Shown: positions 33,237 through 45,700 of the stretch, one piece after another
Numbering within the stretch: position 1 is the first letter of the stretch
Layout of the letters: each line of letters starts with the position of its first letter
Origin: Phoronis australis
Lineage: Eukaryota; Phoronida; Phoronidae
NCBI GenBank assembly: GCA_002633005.1
Contig: NMRA01000196.1
Coordinates: 661,047 to 725,046 of the forward strand
Length of the DNA: 64,000 nt
Direction of reading: 5' to 3'
Program-made: the position numbers and the translations under genes
The notes under the pieces: generated by a model
Database searches by the model: none
What the model was told of the DNA's origin: nothing
The model's input: the letters and a program-made list of their open reading frames with translations, nothing else

Positions 33237-35947
33237 TTGCAATTTACAAAAACAACAAAACGCCGCGATATCACAGGACTTAGCACAGACATCTTTTCTG
33301 TTGCCACTTCTCCTGAAAAGAAACAGGACAGCACATTTCTTACATGTAGAATCAGGCCAGTTCCGCAATTATTTTGTCAAAGATTTTCGTTATCGTTCAG
33401 TTCGATTACCAGGCCTACCAGATTTTGCCCCAGAAGTTTTCAGTCCGATACGGACCACGACAAGGTTCAAAACACGCATTTAGATGTGACATATACTTGG
33501 CTAACCAAAACGTCTAAATAATGGTCCCGAAACCGATTTGAAAAGTTAAGCCTAAGGCCTGAGGGCTGACCCTCCTCCATTGTCATTGTGTTGTCAGGGA
33601 AGTTTGCGACCATAGAATTTTCCCGGAAATGACGTAAGCTGTATAACAGAGCTATTACTTGAATCGACCAGTCGCAAGCTCCGCCCCGTTACGTAATGTC
33701 GGCTAACAAACAATACGTTTTACCCGGCAACGTGTTGTTTGTCGGGTAAAATGGCGGTTAGGAAATGGTGTGTCAAGAATGCTGCGTTCTGATTGGTCAA
33801 TTAAGTTGTCACTTAAAAATCCTGGCGATAGGTCAATTGGCCGGGCGATGGTAAGTAGGCATAGTGCGCGTCTAGAGTCCGTAGCCTGTAATAACAAATG
33901 ATATTTTTCAAATGCTGATTTTGGCGAACCAGCCGTATGACCTGCAGATTTAAGCGGTATATGCTAAAGGATCTAGATTACATCGATAAAATTCTCAAAA
34001 ACTATATCACTCGCCTTCGGTTTGATCATGATGGCGGCCATTTTGAAATCCATGATAGGTGGCATAACTAATTTTTTTTTAAATAATTAGCAACCGTTTT
34101 GGTCCAAATCATATGCCTGTAGGTTTTGAGATGAATACCCAAAAGGAAATATAGTCTTTATGAAATGCGTTATGGCTGGGCTCACTATTCATCATTGAAT
34201 ATGTCTTCCACGAACTTATTGTGGCACATAATGTATGATATAAAGCTTAAAGTTATATATGTCGAACCAAAACTAGCCAACGTCAAAACTGTGGAGTCAA
34301 CATTTTTTAAATCAGTACGGTGATTATTTAAGATGAACCTAAGTCAACCTACAGTGTAGTATATTTTAATCAGCACGTCAGAGTTGACATGTACGCCATC
34401 TTCTATGATTTTAGCAGTTTTGGTGCTTAACCAAACAAAACGCACACTTGGGTTTGCTCCTTATGACTACCGTTTTTAAATCTGATATGGCTGATATTTT
34501 GCAGCGTTTTAAAATAGTAATTTAACGCTTTTGTTTAAATAACGTGTGTGTAATTTTTGACAACAATTTCAGCTTTCTTTGAGATGAAATAACAAAGTAA
34601 GTATACATATCAGGATAATATGGCAGCCATTCTAAAGTGAGGGTGGTTGGGGTCATATTTCTTTATTAAAATTTATTTATATGAACTCCATATGTATCTT
34701 TACGTACAAATTGTAGTTAAAAATTGTCATTTAGACAAAATAAAATGCTAGACAAAATAAAATCCCGTGTACTAATTGCTGGGTCAGCATTTTTAATATC
34801 CAAGATGACGGCTAGTTAGCACGGAGATAGCGACGAGTACACCAGTGCCCATGTCTTTATCAAAAAGCAAACACGTCTAAAGGTCCGTTAGATTTCTTAA
34901 ATTTGATATTTTTGAGTCTTCCTATTAGCTGCTGGTCCTAGGTCCATGGCGGTCACCTGTGAATGGTGCCATAATTGACATCCATAACCCCCAGTGCTAA
35001 GAAATGGGTAGCAAGTGCTGTTGTCGTTGTTCTACGTCAGAGGCTACAGTACTATAAAGTGTTGTACCGTCTCAAAAAAGAAACTCGAAAATGTGCTACC
35101 AGTACAGCTGATGCTCTTATCCCAGGGAGGGGACCCTGGAGAAATTTGCATTGTCTTCTTCAGTAAATTGACACGTCTGCAGAGGTTTGCACGACGTAAT
35201 TATATCTCCTTTTGTCCGAATATGAAAACTGCTCCTGTACCCACGTAATTCATTTTAGAAGTCGTCATCAAGGCCCCCATTGTCACCTGAAAACAATTGA
35301 TGGCTTTCAACGTGCCTACACTTGCGTCTTTCTGGCCCCAGCATTTATTGCCTGCTGTTGTATAAATAGCGTCTACATCTGCCATTTGCATCACTGCTCC
35401 ATATGTCATCGCAATAACACTTGCTGTACGTTATATAAATAAAAATGCTGAATAATTATTCGTAACGTTTCCACCGAATTAATTGGTGCCATAATATGTT
35501 GACATTAAGTACCAGTATCAACCGTCGCTAAGAGATGCTGGCCAATGCTATATTATTCAATAACCCTAACCCAGTATGCACCGGAGTGTCGGTGTTTTTC
35601 AAATAGCAATTTTTGAGATCTCATTTCAAACTTTGCATCATTCAACTGAGCTTAGTTCATCTAGATCTTGAAACTGAAGCTACTAAAAGCTCCAAATTTT
35701 GCACAAAAAATCATGTGACAAAGAACACCGCTATGAACTTGGCATCAAAGTAACCCTTCCTCAGTATAGATCTCTGGTCTTGAAAAGAATCGACATTATG
35801 TCTTTGCTGAAGACCATGGGTCTGTTGAAAGAAAGTGTCATCAGCAACAATTTCTGATAGAACCTATAGAATACAAAAAAATCCACATGAGCTGAAAATT
35901 TACCAGTGGATTCATTTCCACCTCAAACGGTAGCAACCGCATTAGTT

Positions 35948-36180
35948 AACCCATGCACCCACCCAGGGGGGCGAAGTGGGCAAAAAGATCTGCCTCAGAG
36001 AAATAAAAATCCCGAGAAAACGAGACAAAAGTCCACAGGAATTCGGCGCAAATGCACAATTCATAGGTCTGAAAATAGTATTCCGTTTTTTAGTTGTCTT
36101 ATTCCCCGTTTTTTTCAGTAAAAGTTCCTCGTAATTAAAAATTTGGGTGCTCCTATATTTAAGGCTGGGTGCGCGCATGT
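35948..36180. repeat. Dispersed TIR element, copy in unit B
   Basis: Left end 'catgcacccacccagg' (mutated), right end 'ggctgggtgcgcgcatg', with the interior as in 14,221-14,473. Confidence 0.5.
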
Positions 36181-38487
36181 AAACCCATTGAGCTCTCTGC
36201 CTATTTTATATCTTCTGAAGTTTATACTTGAAACATACAAAAATTTCAGCTTAAAAGGACCTCTTTTAGTAACATTACTAATCCGTGCAGATTAGGGAGT
36301 AATATACGATACCCTGTTGACAATTATAATATTCATCCCCTAATCCAAAAATATATATTGGAAAGAAATTAAATTACCCCTTCGGGGAACACTCGTTTTG
36401 TCGTACTACCGAATTTTAATACCCAAAAGATAAAGTTTGAGTCTAATACTGGTATAAAAATGAGAAATGAGGTTACGTAACAAGAATGCCCTGCAAGAAA
36501 ACGTTTTAAATGAGATGTCTGGCTGAAAGAGCGCCATGCATATCAGTGGCTTGTTTTCTTGCATGGGTGCCTCATCTCAAGCTGGCAGCGAGGAGGAATC
36601 TTCAGATCCAAACTATTACATGAAGTTCTGGAATACCTGGCTTTATACAACGTCCGTTCTACTGAAAATATCTAACAACTTTTTTTCTGTAGATGGATTG
36701 TCGAGGTTTAAAGACCCACAGTTATTCTTGATGGTGTATGTTAAGGAATTTTGATTTGTTCGAGAATTTATATCGTCTCATGAGTTTATTCTGCTGTTAA
36801 ACGAAGGAAATATCGACAAAATATTTGTACGTTTAATCGTTGATACCACAGTTCAAATTTACAGAAGCCGTTTTCAGTCAAAATCAAAGGGGAAGCATCA
36901 GATACCGACAAAATATTCATCAGATAATGACAGACAGCACGATGTACAATTTCTTAAAATTACAGTTACACATATTTGAGAAATACCAAGGTAATTATAT
37001 CATCCACCAATTTTACCTATTACAAGCTCTCGCCATAACACCTCAATTGATGACCAACCTTTATAGCAAGGATTACTGTTCCGAAAAGAATTTCATACCT
37101 ATAAACGTTTGAATGCGGACATAACGATTATTACCTGGATACTCATGTTCAACTAAATGGAAGTAGGAAGTTTAATACAAGGGGTAAATTTGTACTTTTA
37201 CACCAACTATATGAGAATTATCTAACAAAGGCAGGTTTTTGGATTCACAGTAATCCACGTCATGAATCATGATAAAATATGTTAATGCACTCAGGATTCT
37301 TTCCCTGGGGCCGCTCATGCAAACATTGTTAACAGTTCTTTAGGCAAAAACCTATTGTCGATGAACTAACTACTCAAGGCTAAATAAATATCACAAATCA
37401 GATACGATTTCATAAGTCACACCTAAGCCCGATGAAAGGTAAAAGCTACATGTATATGGTTCCTCGTTACATGCTACACTCTGATATAGTGTATTTTAGG
37501 GATTTATATGAGTAACATTCTTTATGAGTATAATCGCGTTTTGTAATTTGTTGCGGGACAAAAGTTGCCCCCGTTTATTTCTCATACCGTTCGCGAAACT
37601 GCGCCATCATCAGTTTGAAGTGAATGTTGTCACCAGACTATATAGAACAATCGATAAAGTTAACAGAAGGGGGATAACGTCTAGCCCCCCCCCCCCCGAG
37701 CCATCGCCCTCATCCCCCTTCCACAAGGATTACTGTGAATCCAAAAACCTGCCTTTGTTAGATAATTCTCATATAATTGGTGTAAAGGTACAAATTTCAC
37801 TTAATATATACAAATCCTGATGTTTGTAATACCTTTTCTCATAAAATTGTTGCGTAATCACTGAATCTGCGTAGTCAAATAGTGCAACGTGTACTCAGTA
37901 AAAGTGCATGTTAACCACTAAGCGTTAAAAATTCCCAAACATTTTCTAGTTTTGAAAAGCCAGTACCTGAATACTAAAATGTCTAACTTACATATCAATC
38001 GTTTCCAGTATCCAAACGTCAGATATATTCAAAGAAAGAAAAATCATAGTTATTGCGAACTTTTAAGATGTAGTAATAGTCTTGCAAAGTTGCCAGCTTT
38101 TTTACTTAAATAAGTGTCAAAAAACCCGTTTTCAGCATGAAACAAAAACGAGGATTGTGTCAGATAAATCAAATTTGACATAGCCTAGTGCATATACAGG
38201 GGTAGCCCAAGCCCTCATAAAATTTCAGAAAAATCAATGACGGTTGATGTAGAACCACCCGTAACAGCTCTCAAAAATTGCTACTTAAGTCTTAACACAG
38301 AAATTCATTTTACGCTCCCAATTCACAATTGCTTCTTTAGCCAAGTAAGGGCATCGCGGTTTAAAAATAATTGATAAAATTATGATGAATAATGAGCAAG
38401 TCAAGGCTAGTTTTATCTACACAGGACGATCCGCCGGAAACCAGTCATATAGTCCTTGTTAACGTCTATAGGTGGAACCCTTTATTA

Positions 38488-38513
38488 CTTGGTGAAATTG
38501 AAATTTCACCAAG
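38488..38513. other. Short perfect palindrome
   Basis: cttggtgaaatt, 2-nt spacer, aatttcaccaag. It is partly mutated in the copy near 62,610 and absent from unit A. It could form a hairpin; no role is evident. Confidence 0.5.
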
Positions 38514-39079
38514 TATGTTGCTCCGACATCAAGTTTTTGGTAGCACTCTAGAGATCACATTTCATGTTTCATTCGCAACAAATTCACACAAAACCTGTAG
38601 TCCAGGAATTAATGAAAGCCTACAGTTTTTCGTCATGATCGTATTCAGGGTGGCGGACATGGATGTCATTTTGTATTCGAACTCAGGACCAAAGACTCGT
38701 AGTATCAGCAATTTTTCACGTTCACAGCTGAAAATCAACACTGTTGTTGTACTGGAAGTGTTCTATAGATTTGTCGGGAATCGTTTACTTCTAATAAAAT
38801 ATGGCGGAAATATCTTTCATTGTCCAGGGGCACTTCCATTTCCGGTTTAAAACGTTGTGTCATGTACAGGGCACATTGTAGGACTAATTGCTTTGACATT
38901 TTTGACATATTAGGTTCTTGTATATGGCTATTATCGAGTGCTGCTCTTCCAGAAGTTGTTTTCATGAAGGCGGATCCGGCGCATTGTCATCAATTTTCAA
39001 TCGGGCTAGGATGCCATTTTGAACACGAAGAGGAAATGACGTGTATTTTTGCACGTGGATTCTCTTAGTTACACTCTGT

Positions 39080-41245
39080 AAAATAGACTGTGAAATTTTC
39101 TCTCAGACTGACCGTTTTTTAATTAATTGACTTTCAATTTTAAAAAATTCAGAATTTGAAATTTTTGGAAATTTTACAGAATTATGTGAAGTTACATCTT
39201 AAGATAATGTTGGTAACGCGCTTTCATACGAAGTTTTCATTTTTCCCTACGACGTATACTTTTCGAATTAATCGAGATTTCCTGATAACGTTGTTTCTTT
39301 AGTGACTGATTTTGTTGCATTTTTGTATTTGCGTTCTATTGAGCAAGGCTATAGTGTTTCTTACTCATTTCTGACATCTTCATTCGTGATGCGATTTTTA
39401 TCATCATGTTCATCATCGCCACTCACATCGTCATCATCATCGTCATCATCATCATCATCATCATCGTCATCATCATCATCATCTCCAACATTCTTTCAAT
39501 CAATTTCGCCAAGTGTCCCTCGTAATTTTACAATCACAATTTAACGCTCGTGATTTTAGGCTCGTATTATTGCACATACATGTAATGTGAAGTGTTCAGA
39601 GGATAAATCTCAGGTGCAATGTGTATAAGTGCAAAAGATGGCGGCAACTGACTGATGTCTTTTTATTTGCTGCCCTAGCCATCCCAGGCATATTAAAATG
39701 GTTCGTTTTCGTACATAAGATGCCAAAATGTATATCCATCAGGTTTTCTGGCAGCATTATCCTTTTTATTTGATGGAATTTTCATGTTTTTTTCAATCTT
39801 CAGACTAAGTGTCATTGTCTTACTCTTTGCAGTGCGTGCAGATTTTACTTGGAATTGCGAAACAAAATAGGTTCAAAAAGGTTCTCAGGAGTAAAGTCAA
39901 AGTAAACTATCCATTCTTTATTCAAGATATTGAATAACAAACCATTTGTCCCACAAAACAATATCAACCGAGCGCATGTATTTATTGAATGGCTGGTGGT
40001 CACGTGTTCTGATATGACTTAAATTTAACGTGTTGCTCAAATTACTAGCATGTAACTACGAGCGTAGAATTACGAGAAAAATAGATCGTGAACTTACGAG
40101 CAAACAACTTCTTCAGAACTCACGTGAGCTACATGTGCATATCAATTTCTCAGTGCATATAACAATTACGGTCGTAAAACACGAGCAAACTTTCGGTCGT
40201 AATAAGGAGCGTAATTACGGGTGACACTTTCCCCTGAATGGTCCGAGATCAAATTCTTTTTACGTACGTGATTTCAAAACGTATCTGCGCGAATGTCCCG
40301 ATTAATCGTATACAAATTGCCTGCTGTATTCGAGAAATCGGAGTGTGCATGTTACAAGAGTTTCAACTCGAAATCTCTAGCTTAACAGCCGCATAGGGCT
40401 GAATAGATTCGCCAGATTTTGACCCGATTTCCGCGATCTAGACCTAATCAGAAGTAATATGACCTTATGTCACAGTCTCCGCACTTCGATCATCTTATAT
40501 GACGCCAACACTAAGTTGCATGACTAATTGGCTTGTGGACATCTTCACAACGTCAAGGTGATCTAAGCTGAGTTTACTCCGGAATTCGTTTTTGCAGCAG
40601 CTTTAACTATATGTAGAACCTTTAATTAACAAGTCAAATATCTACAAAACTATAGATTTTGGCTTGTGACAGTACAGTACACATTTTCTGAAAGTAGAAA
40701 TTCTCTGGATAATTTCATTATGACATTTGAACACTATGCCATTGATTTGATCACTTGAGTAAAATTCAGCAACAAGTTACAGTGAAATCAAAACAGTAGT
40801 GTCAACATCATATCTCAAAAACGCTGTTACAATTTTCTAAAAACATGACGTTTTTCTTTCACGCCATTTCAGAATTTTTGAACAAAATCAAAAAATCCTA
40901 TAAATAGTTGCGCACCCATCAAAAATTGAATTGTTTAGAAGCAACATTTTGGAGACAAATTCATAACACATGGTACCTGAAAGTTTCATACGTGTGCGTT
41001 GATGCTCCGAAGTTAGTCAAACGAGGATAATTTTCCAGGATCCAACATAATATCGTGTACGATTTTGGTTGTTATTTTTTCCGTTACTAGAAACTTAACA
41101 GAGAAATTAGATTATAATGGAAAATAAAACGATTCCAAATTCGCATTTTCTATGCTTGAGCTGCAGAAGTCACCAAAGTAAATAACCAAGCCGGGCTCGA
41201 TACGTCGGCACACGGGTTTTCAGATAAACATACACGCCTGGGTGT
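39080..41245 (+). other. Upstream region of gene C
   Basis: Non-coding. 39,080-40,300 recurs at 62,850-64,000 as the start of unit D. It holds an (ATC)n tract and a cluster of ttacgagc/gctcgtaa-like words (39,545-40,220). In 40,300-41,245 I see nothing specific. Confidence 0.5.
39399..39484. repeat. (TCA)n microsatellite
   Basis: Imperfect trinucleotide run, ATC/TCA with a few CGT interruptions. The same locus in unit D is at 63,152-63,203 and shorter. Confidence 0.85.
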
Positions 41246-41253
41246 TATATAAA
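41246..41253 (+). promoter_or_regulatory. Candidate TATA box of gene C
   Basis: tatataaa, about 155 bases ahead of a strong donor site (gtaagt at 41,402). The transcription start would fall near 41,276. It is proposed because coding exon 1 appears to begin with an acceptor (ctctttacag), which calls for an upstream leader exon. Confidence 0.3.
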
Positions 41254-41275
41254 TTACGAAATTATGGGAATGCGG

Positions 41276-41401
41276 ACAATAAATATTATTACAGAATAAC
41301 AAAAATAAAGTTACCTGTACTTTTTGTTTTGTCAGGGAAACCAATGCTAATAAAAGGCGGCCGTTACACGAGATGAGCATTGACTTGACCGAAAAGGAAA
41401 G
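41276..41401 (+). other. Candidate 5' UTR exon of gene C
   Basis: Sequence between the putative start site and donor gaaag|gtaagt. It would splice to the acceptor at 42,620. Inferred from signals only. Confidence 0.25.
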
Positions 41402-42620
41402 GTAAGTGTTTTGAGACAGACGATGACTATCGGAGAGACGGTGAATTGGAATCGTTTACAGTATCACTAGATTTACGTTAACATCCACGCCAAATCCAGA
41501 TTTTAAGTGGGTTTCATAGCGAACTTCGTTAAAAATTAATTGACCTGCTTTACCCTTAATTAGGAAGCGTTTGCTACAGTACGAATAGATCATTCAATGC
41601 TCTATAATTTGAGTTTGCTTTCACAAATTTGAAAAGTCGTCAATGAATCTGCAAGACGATCTGGCCACCCCTAAACACACGATCCAATATGCAACACAAT
41701 AAGCACGATTTCATTGCGAAAATTGTTTCTATCTCACAGGCAAAGCGACGAGTATGCAGGTGAAAAAGAGATTTAAAGAGTTGATATCTGGGCACGAGAT
41801 CTAATCTCTTTTATTTATACTTGAACTTGAAATTATTTTTGACATTTTCTGTGCGAAGTTAAGTTAAATCTGAATTATGCTCGAGTATAAATGCCTTGCG
41901 TGGACAACTTTCTCAGTTTGCACTTGATGACATCAGCATCAAGACAAAAATTTTTAATCTTAACACGAAATTTTGAGTTTTTAGGTGAAATGAGAGCACG
42001 AATAAACGAGCCAACTCGGGTTAGGAACACGTCTGCATTAACTGTAATGTATTTGAGCACAGAGCTGGACACTCATCCTGAGTTCGCACAAAACAGAACA
42101 CAAAATGACAAATATCTTCTCAAGTTTGATTTCAAGTATAACCTCTTTCGCAAATTTTAAATTTCAGTTTAGACCAGCATTGTGATATTGGATATGATTT
42201 CGGGGGTTTCAAAAAAACTAGCTGACAGAGTGTGTTAAACTTGAGAACAGGCTATAATACAGTGTGTCTCTTCACGCCGTGTCATTTTATGCGCCGAAGG
42301 CAAGTTGAGGCAAGGCATTTAAATATCTTTCTATCTCAACGAATAACGAACTGCCAGCTCTTTGCAAATTCAGAAATCACTTCTCATTTGAGTAAGGAAC
42401 AATCTGAAACCAGTTATACAGCGGTAGGCCTAAATGGTTTAAATCAAACCTTGACCTTTCTGACCGAAGGCGGACAGAAATCCCCATAATGACAGGATTG
42501 ATTCAAATAATGCCCCCTTAATACTGTGTGCTTTGAAACGGATTACGTTAGTTTCATGGCGTCCCCCATGGTGCACTGAAACTGTCAAAACGCATTTGTT
42601 CAATGAATGTCTCTTTACAG

Positions 42621-42775
42621 GTTACGAAAATGAAATTCCTGCTGACATTCTTCGCAGTGGCCCTGGCAGCCTCCCACGCTACCCCTTTAGCAACGGTGCT
42701 TAAAGACAAGGCAGGGAAGATATTTGGAGCACGCGAAAACGCAGACACGATATATAATGCGACAGCAGAGATCTC
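42621..42775 (+). CDS. Exon 1 (coding) of gene C: signal peptide
   Basis: Acceptor ctctttacag at 42,620; ATG at 42,630; donor gtaagt at 42,776. 48 full codons plus two bases. The first nine bases are 5' UTR. Confidence 0.75.
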
Positions 42776-45700
42776 GTAAGTCTTCCTTTGCTGATTTCTA
42801 TCGGGTTTAAAGATAGAGGAGTATGTTACAGGGGTCACGGTCCGCACTACATGAACGTCCCTAAAGATGGAGTCCACGAAAAAATCCAGAATTCATCAAA
42901 ATAGCCGTCAGAGGGCTCTACACTGTTTAACCGCTCGCTTCTTGAGGGATGACGTGTCATGGCAGTAGATGACGCAATTTGGACAAATGACGTCATGCTA
43001 CTACACATTCATATAGCTGTCAAAAGGCTGTACACAGTTTATTGGAGATAAGGCAATAAATTTTGTGAATTTGTTTTACACGGTGATGTGATAATAATCA
43101 CATGGGTAAACTTACCGAAAATCTAAAACACTTTTTATGCAAAACATTATTTTCATTGAGCAGGACCAAAAACACTATCCGAAAACAGAACTTTCTCTTC
43201 ATATTAGACTGGAATATGCACATTTCCCATTGCTCGTGTCAGTGGCTAGATGCCGATTTGTGCCACTGAATGAATGTTTGTTCAAAATAAAGTTTGATTG
43301 GGAGATTATTTCTTCGTGTTGGTAAGAGTTAAGACATGAACGGCAGCCTAAGGTGCCCGCTATAGGCAAAAGGTAGTTATGGCAACATGGCCTTGATGAT
43401 TTAACCAGTTTCAGGAGGTATTCGCCGAGAAGCCTGTGCGTATGAAGGGCCTAACGAATGGCCACCGTCCTTACTGGGGCCAGCTGAGACCGTGGCACGG
43501 TCTAAGTTCGTGATTGCCCAAGCATTAAGACTATAAATTCAGGTCTAAAGTCGAAAGTTTGTGTTCCTATCAGAAATCTCGAGTTTCAATATAGGGGCCA
43601 GGTTGTGCAAACTAGGACAAGAAACCAAAATGCATGAACCATAATGTACTCGAACACACACTTATCTTGAGATAGCACAAGAGTAGACAAGAAAATGCTA
43701 GAAACAATTTCGAGCTCAAAATGTAGACCTCGACCTCCGGTCAAACTTGCTTTAATTCATTCAAAAAAAATTGTTCTCACCACACACTATATATGTTTTC
43801 CTTTCAGGAATATGTTGTGCAGCAGGAAGTGCTCGCTGTGGGTAAGTCGATCACTTTCTTATTTTTCGTTTACTCCACCACTATGGTGACATGATAGTTA
43901 ATGGTGTTTTTCCATTCATTATTAAAGGATATGTCATACAAAAAAGCACTGTTCCATTTCCCAATGGCTGTCCCACTACTGTGAGTTAGTGTTATCACTC
44001 TGCGAGTGCAAGCGCAGAGTACTGTTGTTCCTGGGTTTTCTTCAATTTTATTTTTATTCTTATTCTTATTCTGTTTCTTCTTATTCTTCTTCCGAACAAC
44101 TTTGAGGCTTAATAACTCCAAATTGGGTGTAGTTACACTCTTTTAATTCAGCATATCATTTTGGCAGTACATAAATTTTGTTTCGTTATATAATCATATT
44201 CCATATTGCACCGGAAGAGGTCATTTGGTGCAAAGGTCATATAATTTTCAAAATGCTACTACTTCTTTATTTTAAAAGCTATTCTTTTCAAATTCGGTAC
44301 ACAGGAATAAGTCAATAAGGTAATTTAAAAAATACTTTCCTAAGTACTCGGGTCATCCAATCAGGTTAAATAGGTCAAAGGTCACTAGGTGCAAAGTCAA
44401 TTTTTGAGCTAGACACTTCAAATTCACAGGTCTGATTGGCACAGGTAATTCAATTAAGAACCTAAAGTTTCAGGTCATTTAGTGCAACCATGGGGTCATT
44501 AGGTGCATTTTTCTTCTGAAAATTTGTCCTTTTCATTCACCAAGTAGTCTGATGTGTGAACCGTTAGACAACCGTGATTCTCAGCATTAAATATACTTTT
44601 CACGGACTTTGCAATAGTTCTACTAAAAGGGATTGTTATGCACTAGATAGGGTCAATTAGTGAAAAGGTCTTCTACTTTTGAAAATTTTATTTCTTCTAC
44701 ATTTTTCAAGAAATTCTTTTCAATTCCAACACATTGGTGTAAACGTACATGCCAGTGAAATACCCTACTTTACTAAGCAATAGGGTCATCCAATCAGAGA
44801 AAATAGGACAAAGGTCATTGAGTGCAAACTAAAATTTTGAGCTAGACACTTCAAATTCACAAGTCTGATTTTTACGTATAATTCAACTTGAAATACGAAG
44901 TTTGAGGTCATTTGGTGCAACCATGGGGTCATTAGGTGCATTTTTTCTTCTGAAATTTGTCCTTTTCATTCACCAAGTATTCTGATGTGTCAACTGTTAA
45001 ACAATTGTGATTCTCAGCATTAAACACACTTTTCACGGCCTTTGCAATGATTCTCCTAAAGACGTTTATAATGCACCGGATAGGGTCAATTAGTGCAAAG
45101 GTCATCTAACGTTCAAAATGCTATATCCCCTACATTTTTGAAGGAATTCTTTTCAAGTTCAGCACACTGGTGTAAGTCACCACGCCAATCGAACGTCCTA
45201 CTTTACTATGCAATAGGCCTAACCAATCAGAAAAATAGGTCGAAAGTCTTTGAGTGAAAACTAAAATTTTGAGCTAGAGACTTCAAAATTACATATCTGT
45301 TTAGTAAATGTGATTGAGTTTGAATTCTAAATTATCAGGTCATTTGGTGCACCCATGTGGTCATTAGTTGCATTTTTCTTCTGAAAGTTTGACCAATTCA
45401 TTCATGCTGTATTCTAAAGTGCTTAAAGTAAAACACATGTGATTCTTAGCCTTAACCACACCTTTAACCGAGTTTACAATTATTCCATCATCTGGGCTCA
45501 CAATGCGCCGAAAGAGAAAAATTAGTGGAAAGGTCATAAAAATGTTAACATGTTATTTTTCCTGCAATTTTAAAGAATTAATTTTCAAATTGGTTAACGG
45601 GTTGCTGTCAGTAACTTCCCATAACAATTCGTATAATACACACGCGCAGAGTCCATTATTGTCACGCCGTGACAATAATTTTTCTAGTTGCATTATTGCA

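Larger units (their letters stand above)
33236..39080. repeat. 3' flank block of unit B
   Basis: Aligns with 8,309-17,830 of unit A (without the Penelope-like insert) and closely with 58,148-62,847 of unit C. It carries a TIR element at about 35,948-36,180, a run of 13 C at 37,685-37,697 and a short palindrome at 38,488-38,513. No gene is supported. Confidence 0.65.

Noticed and set aside
35200-35409. 69-codon minus-strand frame kept in three copies (also 55,849-56,058 and 59,326-59,535)
   Set aside because: The copies are too similar for conservation to mean much, and most differences are amino-acid changing. No known motif.
38392-38850. 152-codon + strand open frame, also partly open at 62,511-62,855
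   Set aside because: Two indels between copies are multiples of three, but most other differences change amino acids, the unit A copy is broken, and no domain is visible. More likely chance in flank DNA.
39399-39484. Possible CRISPR-like array of short repeats
   Set aside because: A plain trinucleotide microsatellite with no spacers; animal nuclear DNA.
39302-39544. Open frame with a long Ser run
   Set aside because: It is the translation of the (TCA)n microsatellite.
42554-42877. 107-codon minus-strand frame over exon 1
   Set aside because: Antisense to the signal-peptide exon, which has splice signals and phase support on the + strand.
43870-44121. Minus-strand frame rich in Lys/Asn
   Set aside because: Low-complexity ttattctt repeat inside intron 2.
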